From Prevotellaceae bacterium (GTDB lineage: Bacteria; Bacteroidota; Bacteroidia; Bacteroidales; UBA932), in contig JAIRUB010000178.1 in assembly GCA_031254635.1 (NCBI GenBank), forward strand, positions 1-10,138: 10,138 nucleotides of DNA, in the 5' to 3' direction. Of the stretch, positions 5,516-10,138 are shown in pieces (within the stretch, counting starts at the first letter, position 1; every line of letters starts with the position of its first letter). A program made the translations under genes and the position numbers. A model generated the notes under the pieces. That model had not been told where the DNA came from. It saw only the letters and a program-made list of their open reading frames with translations, and did no database searches.

Positions 5516-6892
5516 ATGATTTATTCGTTGATAGCCATTATCTTTTTTGCCGGAATTGTGTGTATTGCTTTGGAAGAAAAAATCAAGGTAAACAAAGCTG
5601 CTGTGGCCCTGATGATGGCTGTGTTGATGTGGAGTTTATTATTATTTGATGCTGTAAATATTTTTTCTACACATCCTCACGATTGGGCTGATTTATTGGT
5701 CTCAAAATGTGCCGATTCTCTTAAACTTTCATTTTCCGAACAATGTTACCTGTATATTGACAGCACTATAGTAGAACATCTTGGCGATGTATCGGAAACC
5801 TTATTTTTTGTGATGGCGTCTATGGTAATTATTGATATTGTGGATGTACACGGCGGTTTCGGAATGATTATTCCCATGATTAAAACACGCAACCGGAGGA
5901 AATTCCTTTGGGTGATTGCTTTTATTACTTTCTTTCTGTCGGCCTTGCTGGGAAATTTGGCTACGGTAATTATTGTAATTTCTATATTGCGAAAAATAGT
6001 AAATGAACGAGCCGATCGGTTGATTTATGCCTGTATGGTTATTCTGGCGGCCAATGCTGGCGGCGCTTGGTCGCCCATAGGCGATGTAGCTATGCTCTTG
6101 CTTTGGACAGGAGGTAATATTTCAGCCATGCATCAGGTGACGCATGTTTTCTTTCCGAGTTTGTTGATGATGTTAGTACCGCTAATCTTTACCACCTTTA
6201 TGTTTCCCAAAAACACCCTTATTGCCGACGAGGGGCCTCAGCCTGCAACCCACAGGCTAAGGCTAAGCCGGCGCATACGTGTTTCGCTTTTGCTGATTGC
6301 GCTGATATCTTTTGCAATGGTGCCGGTATTTAAATCGTTGTTTGAAATTCCGCCTTTTATGGTCGCCTTGTTCGGCTTGGTACTTTTATGGTTTTATACC
6401 GATTTGCTTTATCGGGGGAAACGCGGTGTAATTATTGAAAACCTAAGAGTTGACAGCACTTTTTCGCGTATTGATATGTCAACCATCCTCTTTTTCTTGG
6501 GAATTTTAATGTCGGTGGCAGCCTTGCAAACTGTTGGGCATTTGACCGACTTGTCAGCTTTCCTTGATACTCATATCAAAGAGCCGATAGAACTCTGTTT
6601 GGCCTTTGGGGTTATTGCACCTGTCCTCGACAACGTAGCGTTGGTGGCTGGTGCAAAAGGAATGTATTCTCTTGCTCAAACAGGCCCTTTTATGCCGGAT
6701 GGTACTTTCTGGACATTTTTGGCTTATTGTGCGGTGACCGGCGGCAATTTGCTAATTATAGGCTCTGCTTCCGGCATTACAGTGATGGGAATGGAAAAAG
6801 TAGGCTTTGGATATTATTTAAAACGCTTTTCGTTATTAGCCTTGCTGGGTTTTGTTGCCGGAGCGGGATTATTCATACTTTTAAACGGATAA
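5516..6892 (+). CDS. nhaD: Na+/H+ antiporter, NhaD family
   Basis: NhaD is an inner-membrane antiporter that exports Na+ (or Li+) in exchange for protons, supporting pH and salt homeostasis. The 458-residue protein is almost wholly hydrophobic, with roughly eleven to thirteen membrane segments by eye. Family landmarks are the N-terminal ALEEKIKVNKAAVAL, SALLGNLATVIIVISIL, AANAGGAWSPIGDVAMLLLW (an unwound-helix type motif with a polar GD), APVLDNVALVAGAKGMY and the C-terminal VTGGNLLIIGSASGITVMGMEK. The asparagines and aspartates in these motifs are the likely ion-binding residues. The start is the ATG at 5516, placed by the upstream -7 box. The stop is 5 bp before the xth start, so the two genes are probably one transcript. 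No regulator gene is adjacent. Confidence 0.93.
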   Translation: MIYSLIAIIFFAGIVCIALEEKIKVNKAAVALMMAVLMWSLLLFDAVNIFSTHPHDWADLLVSKCADSLKLSFSEQCYLYIDSTIVEHLGDVSETLFFVMASMVIIDIVDVHGGFGMIIPMIKTRNRRKFLWVIAFITFFLSALLGNLATVIIVISILRKIVNERADRLIYACMVILAANAGGAWSPIGDVAMLLLWTGGNISAMHQVTHVFFPSLLMMLVPLIFTTFMFPKNTLIADEGPQPATHRLRLSRRIRVSLLLIALISFAMVPVFKSLFEIPPFMVALFGLVLLWFYTDLLYRGKRGVIIENLRVDSTFSRIDMSTILFFLGILMSVAALQTVGHLTDLSAFLDTHIKEPIELCLAFGVIAPVLDNVALVAGAKGMYSLAQTGPFMPDGTFWTFLAYCAVTGGNLLIIGSASGITVMGMEKVGFGYYLKRFSLLALLGFVAGAGLFILLNG

Positions 6893-6897
6893 TATTT

Positions 6898-7674
6898 ATG
6901 ATAAAACTAATTTCTTACAACCTTAATGGCGTTCGGGCGGCCTTAGCTAAGGGCTTTGACCAATGGCTACAACAGGAACAGCCGGATATCATTTGTCTGC
7001 AGGAAATTAAAGCGCAAGCCGACCAAATTCCTCTAAGTATTTTTATCGAAATGGGTTATACCTGTTTTCTGAATCCGGCACAAAAGAAGGGTTATAGTGG
7101 AACGGCCATTTTTACTAAAGTCAAACCCGATGCGGTGAGTTATGGCTTTGGCATAGAAGAATATGATGTGGAAGGCAGGTTGATTCGCGCCGACTTCGGG
7201 GATAAAACCCTTATTTGTTCCTATTTCCCGTCAGGCACTACAGGCGAGGTTCGGCAGGCGTTTAAGATGAAATATCTCGAAGATTTTACCCGCTATATTC
7301 AAGATTTGCGAAAGCAACGTCCGGAATTAATTATTTGTGGCGATTTTAATATCTGCCATAAGCCGATTGACATCAATTTTCCAAAAAAACATGAAACCAT
7401 CTCGGGCTTTTTACCCGAAGAGCGAGCCTGGTTCGACGATTTTGTAGCCTTGGGCTATGTGGATACTTTTCGTGAATTTTGTGCAGCCGACGAGCGTTAT
7501 AGCTGGTGGAGCTATCGCTCGGGCGCCCGTCCGAAAAATCTCGGTTGGCGGATTGATTATTTTTTGGTAACCGAAAATCTCCGCTCCACCTTACTCGATG
7601 CCGATATTTTGGACAAGGTAGTACATTCCGACCACTGCCCGGTGGAGTTAAAAGTTTATAAAGCTATAAGGTGA
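6898..7674 (+). CDS. xth: Exodeoxyribonuclease III (AP endonuclease, EEP superfamily)
   Basis: Exonuclease III cleaves DNA at abasic sites and trims 3' ends in base excision repair. This 258-residue protein has the full set of EEP-family motifs: ISYNLNGVRAA (Asn8), CLQEIKAQ (metal-binding Glu36), GYSGTAIFTK, GDFNICHKPIDI (catalytic Asp and Asn), the YSWWSYR region, GWRIDYFLV and the terminal HSDHCPVEL (Asp-His pair). Length and motif spacing match the bacterial Xth/ExoA group. The start ATG at 6898 gives MIKLISYN, the normal N-terminus. A longer frame reaching back to 6727 runs through nhaD in another frame and is spurious. It sits 5 bp after nhaD and converges with hflX, the two stop codons being 5 bp apart. 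Confidence 0.95.
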   Translation: MIKLISYNLNGVRAALAKGFDQWLQQEQPDIICLQEIKAQADQIPLSIFIEMGYTCFLNPAQKKGYSGTAIFTKVKPDAVSYGFGIEEYDVEGRLIRADFGDKTLICSYFPSGTTGEVRQAFKMKYLEDFTRYIQDLRKQRPELIICGDFNICHKPIDINFPKKHETISGFLPEERAWFDDFVALGYVDTFREFCAADERYSWWSYRSGARPKNLGWRIDYFLVTENLRSTLLDADILDKVVHSDHCPVELKVYKAIR

Positions 7675-7684
7675 ATAAATCACC
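7670..7684. terminator. Small palindrome over both convergent stop codons
   Basis: GGTGA-ATAAA-TCACC is a perfect 5-bp stem with a 5-nt loop. The left arm contains the TGA of xth and the right arm the TGA of hflX on the other strand. Neither side is followed by a T-tract, so it is at best a weak bidirectional terminator. Confidence 0.3.
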
Positions 7685-8885
7685 ATAAAAAATCATTAAA
7701 GGGATAACGGCCGGCATGAATTTCGGCAATCATGTTATATACATCGGAGCGGAACTTGTCAATATTGGTTTTTTCTTTGGCTGAAATAAAAATTGCAGGA
7801 ACATCGCTGTTGTTTTCCTTCCACTCGGCCATTAAATCGTCGAGACTGTAGTTTGCGCGTGTTTTCGGTAAATCGTAAGGACCGTATGGTTTGTGGGTGT
7901 AAGCATCAATTTTGTTAAATACTACAAACACCGGTTTATCGCTGCTGCCAATTTCTTTCAACGTTTGGTTAACCACTCGGATATGATCTTCGAATTGCGG
8001 ATGGGAAATATCAACCACGTGTAACAGCACATCGGCTTCGCGTACCTCGTCTAAGGTGCTTTTGAACGATTCTACCAACTGGTGCGGTAGTTTGCGGATA
8101 AAGCCAACCGTGTCAGTGAGTAAAAAGGGCAGGTTTTCAACAACTATTTTACGCACGGTAGTATCAAGCGTAGCAAAAAGTTTGTTTTCTGCAAACACTT
8201 CGGTTTTAGCGATAGTATTCATCAGCGTGCTTTTCCCAACATTGGTGTAGCCTACGATGGCTAAGCGCACCAAGTTGCCACGATTGCTGCGTTGGGAAGC
8301 CATTTGGCGGTCAATTTTGCGGAGTTGGTCTTTTAGTTTGCTGATTTTATCCAAGATAATCCGGCGGTCGGTTTCTAACTGGGTTTCCCCAGGGCCGTTC
8401 ATCCCAATACCCTTACCCCCACGTTGGCGCTCAAGGTGTGTCCAAAGCCGTTTAAGGCGTGGCAGCATATATTGGTATTGGGCCAATTCTACTTGCGTTT
8501 TGGCGTATGCTGTTTTTGCCCGTTTGGCAAAAATATCAAGAATGAGATTAGTGCGGTCAATAACCCTTCGTTCAATTGCTTTCTCAAGGTTACGCAGTTG
8601 CGAGGGATTAAGTTCGTCGTCAAAAATCACAATGTCTATATCATTAGTTTCGACATAGGCCTTTATTTCTTCGATTTTACCTGTGCCAATATAAGTTCCC
8701 GTGAGGGCGTGGTCGAGGCGTTGGGTGAATTTATTTATTGTAACCGCGCCAGCTGTTTCGGCCAAAAAAGCCAATTCATCAAGGTACTCTTTTACCTTTT
8801 CTTCATTTTGTTTTGGGGTAATAATTCCTACCAAAACAGCTTTTTCTGGCTCTTCGGATATGATATGTTTCTTTTTTTCAATCAT
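7680..8885 (-). CDS. hflX: GTPase HflX (ribosome-splitting factor)
   Basis: HflX is a translational GTPase of the TRAFAC/OBG-HflX group that binds the large ribosomal subunit and splits stalled ribosomes, notably after stress. The 401-residue product has the N-terminal HflX domain (AVLVGIITP onward, with IGTGKIEEIK and FDDELNPSQLRNLEK), then the glycine-rich GGKGIGMNGPGETQLETDRR at about 155-175, a coiled-coil-like helix, and the G domain: P-loop GYTNVGKST (about 212-220), DTVGF (258-262), NKID (324-327) and a SAKEK G5 motif. The ATG at 8883-8885 (MIEKKKHIISEEPEKAVLVGI) is the best start. A GTG at 8937-8939 would add 18 residues but lies inside the terminator of tonB. No clear -7 box is visible in the short gap upstream. 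Confidence 0.95.
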   Translation of the reverse strand: MIEKKKHIISEEPEKAVLVGIITPKQNEEKVKEYLDELAFLAETAGAVTINKFTQRLDHALTGTYIGTGKIEEIKAYVETNDIDIVIFDDELNPSQLRNLEKAIERRVIDRTNLILDIFAKRAKTAYAKTQVELAQYQYMLPRLKRLWTHLERQRGGKGIGMNGPGETQLETDRRIILDKISKLKDQLRKIDRQMASQRSNRGNLVRLAIVGYTNVGKSTLMNTIAKTEVFAENKLFATLDTTVRKIVVENLPFLLTDTVGFIRKLPHQLVESFKSTLDEVREADVLLHVVDISHPQFEDHIRVVNQTLKEIGSSDKPVFVVFNKIDAYTHKPYGPYDLPKTRANYSLDDLMAEWKENNSDVPAIFISAKEKTNIDKFRSDVYNMIAEIHAGRYPFNDFLW

Positions 8886-8925
8886 ATTAAATAATTTTCT
8901 TAAAAAAGAGGATAGAAAACAATAA

Positions 8926-8956
8926 AAAACCCGCACCACAAAACGGTCCGGGTTTT
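8926..8956 (-). terminator. Intrinsic terminator after tonB
   Basis: Read on the minus strand, AAAACCCG (8956-8949) pairs perfectly with CGGGTTTT (8933-8926). An inner ACC/GGT pairing extends the stem past one mismatch, leaving a loop of about 7 nt, and T residues run on to 8924. It lies 20 bp after the tonB stop and 40 bp before hflX, so it should insulate the two genes. Confidence 0.8.
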
Positions 8957-8976
8957 CTTTATGGTTAAACCATTGC

Positions 8977-9669
8977 TTAGCGCAATTGGAAAATCACAGG
9001 GAAAGTGTATTTCACACGTACCGGTTTGTTGCGTTGTTTTCCCGGAGTCCACTTGGGCGACATAGAAACCACACGAACAGCCTCCTTGTCGAGCGAAGCA
9101 TCAATCCCGCGGAGTACTTTTACGTCAACCACCCTTCCGTCGGGCCCCACTACGAAAGAAAGAGTTACACGGCCTTGAATATTGTTTTCCTTAGCAATTT
9201 CAGGGTAAATCAGGTTTTTAAACACCCACTTGGTAAATTCGTTTTCATCGCCACCCATAAATTGAGGTTTTTCTTCTACTACCGCAACAGGAATATCTTC
9301 TTCAACGGTTTCTTCTACAACTTGCTTCGGCACATAGTCCATCACTTGCACGGCTAAATTCTTATTGTCTTCAGTCGATAAAATCAAATCGTCTTTAATT
9401 TTTACAGCGTCATCAACAATTTCAATCACATCGGAAACAATAGGTATTTTAGGCATTTCAGGGGGTGGGGGTAGGTCGGGTGGAATAATTGGCACCGATT
9501 CTTCTTCGGTAGCAAGTTGAGTGGTATTATCCGTCATGGTAACCGACTTGTCGTATGTCTTCCATTCGAATGCCAACAAGCAGATTGCCAGGGTTACAAC
9601 GAGCCCTATCTCGGTGAACAGAATTTTTTTGTTCTCAAGATTTGCTTTTTTTGTTTTTTTAATTTCCAT
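8977..9669 (-). CDS. TonB-family energy transducer
   Basis: TonB proteins couple the inner-membrane proton-motive force, through ExbB/ExbD, to TonB-dependent outer-membrane receptors. The 230-residue protein has a short basic cytoplasmic N-terminus (KKTKKANLENKK), one membrane anchor at about residues 16-34 (ILFTEIGLVVTLAICLLAF), and a proline-rich periplasmic spanner (PIIPPDLPPPPEMPKIPI, 60-77). A long acidic linker follows, then the TonB C-terminal domain (about 135-230) with KNLIYPEIAKENNIQGRVTLSFVVGPDGRVVDVKVLRG and WTPGKQRNKPVRVKYTFPVIF. This is the layout of the Bacteroidota paralogues; these genomes carry many, so I give no paralogue name. No exbB or exbD is adjacent. The ATG at 9667-9669 lies 23 bp after tRNA-Ala, leaving little room for its own promoter, and a strong terminator follows it. 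Confidence 0.93.
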   Translation of the reverse strand: MEIKKTKKANLENKKILFTEIGLVVTLAICLLAFEWKTYDKSVTMTDNTTQLATEEESVPIIPPDLPPPPEMPKIPIVSDVIEIVDDAVKIKDDLILSTEDNKNLAVQVMDYVPKQVVEETVEEDIPVAVVEEKPQFMGGDENEFTKWVFKNLIYPEIAKENNIQGRVTLSFVVGPDGRVVDVKVLRGIDASLDKEAVRVVSMSPKWTPGKQRNKPVRVKYTFPVIFQLR

Positions 9670-9692
9670 AGCATTTATTCATTTAAAGTTTG

Positions 9693-9766
<74 letters not shown>

Positions 9767-9778
9767 AAATTTAATTTA

Positions 9779-9810
9779 CAAATGTAGGGCTTTTTTTTGT
9801 AAAAAGCAAG
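9779..9810 (-). promoter_or_regulatory. Promoter of tRNA-Ala (and possibly tonB)
   Basis: On the minus strand CTTG (9810-9807) is followed after exactly 20 bp by TACATTTG (9786-9779). This matches the Bacteroidota arrangement of a TTTG/TTG -33 element, a 19-21 bp spacer and a TAnnTTTG -7 box. The -7 box ends 12 bp before the tRNA 5' end, which fits a short leader. It is the best complete promoter in the window. Confidence 0.75.
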
Positions 9811-9935
9811 TTTATCAGCAAAAATTTACAGAACTATCAGTTTAATAGAGATTGTTTTCATATCTATATCGTATTCCCTCAGCGAGTTATAAAAGACAAA
9901 ACAATATACGCTGCTTATTATTAGTGTTTTATCTT

Positions 9936-10138
9936 TTATTTAATAAATTTTTTCTGAAAGGATTCAATAAAAGTGGGTTGTTTTTGTGTTTTTGGGTCAT
10001 GGCGCAAATTGATTGATCGGGCAGATTTTCCGTACAGTCCGTTTTTGAAATAATAACGCTCAATGTACATTCCTATAACGTTGTCATGTATCTCTTCATC
10101 TTTGGAATAGCAGATTGTTTTTCGAGAAAGCCGCTTTA
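9936..10138 (-). CDS. Probable IS1-family transposase, C-terminal part (cut by window edge)
   Basis: An open frame enters from the right edge and ends at TAA 9936-9938, giving 66 C-terminal residues. RLSRKTICYSKDEEIHDNVIGMYIERYYF matches the end of the IS1 InsB-type DDE transposase (the R-L-x-R-K-T-x-C-Y/F-S-K...HD.VIG.Y motif). A tail of about 36 residues (KNGLYGKSARSINLRH and on) follows. I cannot tell whether the rest of the gene is intact. I see no recognisable IS1 terminal inverted repeat between its stop and the tRNA promoter (9811-9935), a stretch that otherwise shows nothing I can name. Confidence 0.68.
   Translation of the reverse strand, partial: KRLSRKTICYSKDEEIHDNVIGMYIERYYFKNGLYGKSARSINLRHDPKTQKQPTFIESFQKKFIK

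Noticed and set aside
6727..6897. Long N-terminal extension of exonuclease III reaching into nhaD
   Set aside because: The extra residues are an out-of-frame reading of conserved nhaD codons; MIKLISYN at 6898 is the normal family start.
8257..8925. Several plus-strand reading frames opposite hflX
   Set aside because: They are antisense shadows of a well-conserved GTPase gene, with no recognisable domains.
8886..8939. 18-residue N-terminal extension of HflX from GTG 8939
   Set aside because: It lies in the tonB terminator hairpin and spacer, and the residues look unlike HflX.

Overview
The window looks like chromosomal DNA of a Bacteroidota (Bacteroidetes) bacterium. The evidence is the set of TAnnTTTG-type -7 boxes in front of uvrC, nhaD and the tRNA gene, the lack of clear Shine-Dalgarno sequences before most starts, Bacteroidota-like versions of WaaA, HflX, NhaD and a stand-alone TonB, and relics of IS110- and IS1-type transposases. 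I cannot place it to genus from sequence alone.

Layout. Positions 1-1254 form a decayed stretch. It holds a short orphan reading frame that is probably the C-terminal remnant of a larger gene, and an internally deleted IS110-family transposase bracketed by two imperfect direct repeats. Next, on the minus strand, come a lipoprotein M48 metallopeptidase (1255-2055) and the Kdo transferase waaA (2156-3415), both cell-envelope genes. A divergent intergenic region leads into plus-strand uvrC (3682-5349), which lacks the C-terminal helix-hairpin-helix domain. Then follow nhaD (5516-6892) and, 5 bp later, xth/exoA (6898-7674), a likely two-gene operon. This converges with hflX (7680-8885, minus), and a small palindrome covers both stop codons. 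A strong intrinsic terminator separates hflX from tonB (8977-9669, minus), which lies 23 bp downstream of tRNA-Ala(GGC) (9693-9766, minus). The tRNA has a recognisable Bacteroidota promoter. The right edge cuts through the C-terminus of a probable IS1-family transposase.

Together these are mostly housekeeping functions: DNA repair (UvrC, exonuclease III), ribosome rescue (HflX), sodium/proton homeostasis (NhaD), LPS core synthesis (WaaA), envelope proteolysis (M48) and outer-membrane energy transduction (TonB). They are flanked on both sides by transposon debris. I see no convincing new defence or mobile system. The points most worth a second look are the UvrC that lost its HhH domain next to low-complexity 'word' repeats, the in-frame minisatellite inside waaA, the IS110 deletion derivative with flanking repeats, and the tRNA-tonB arrangement. 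Three reading frames have starts that should be trimmed: nhaD to 5516, xth to 6898 and hflX to 8885.
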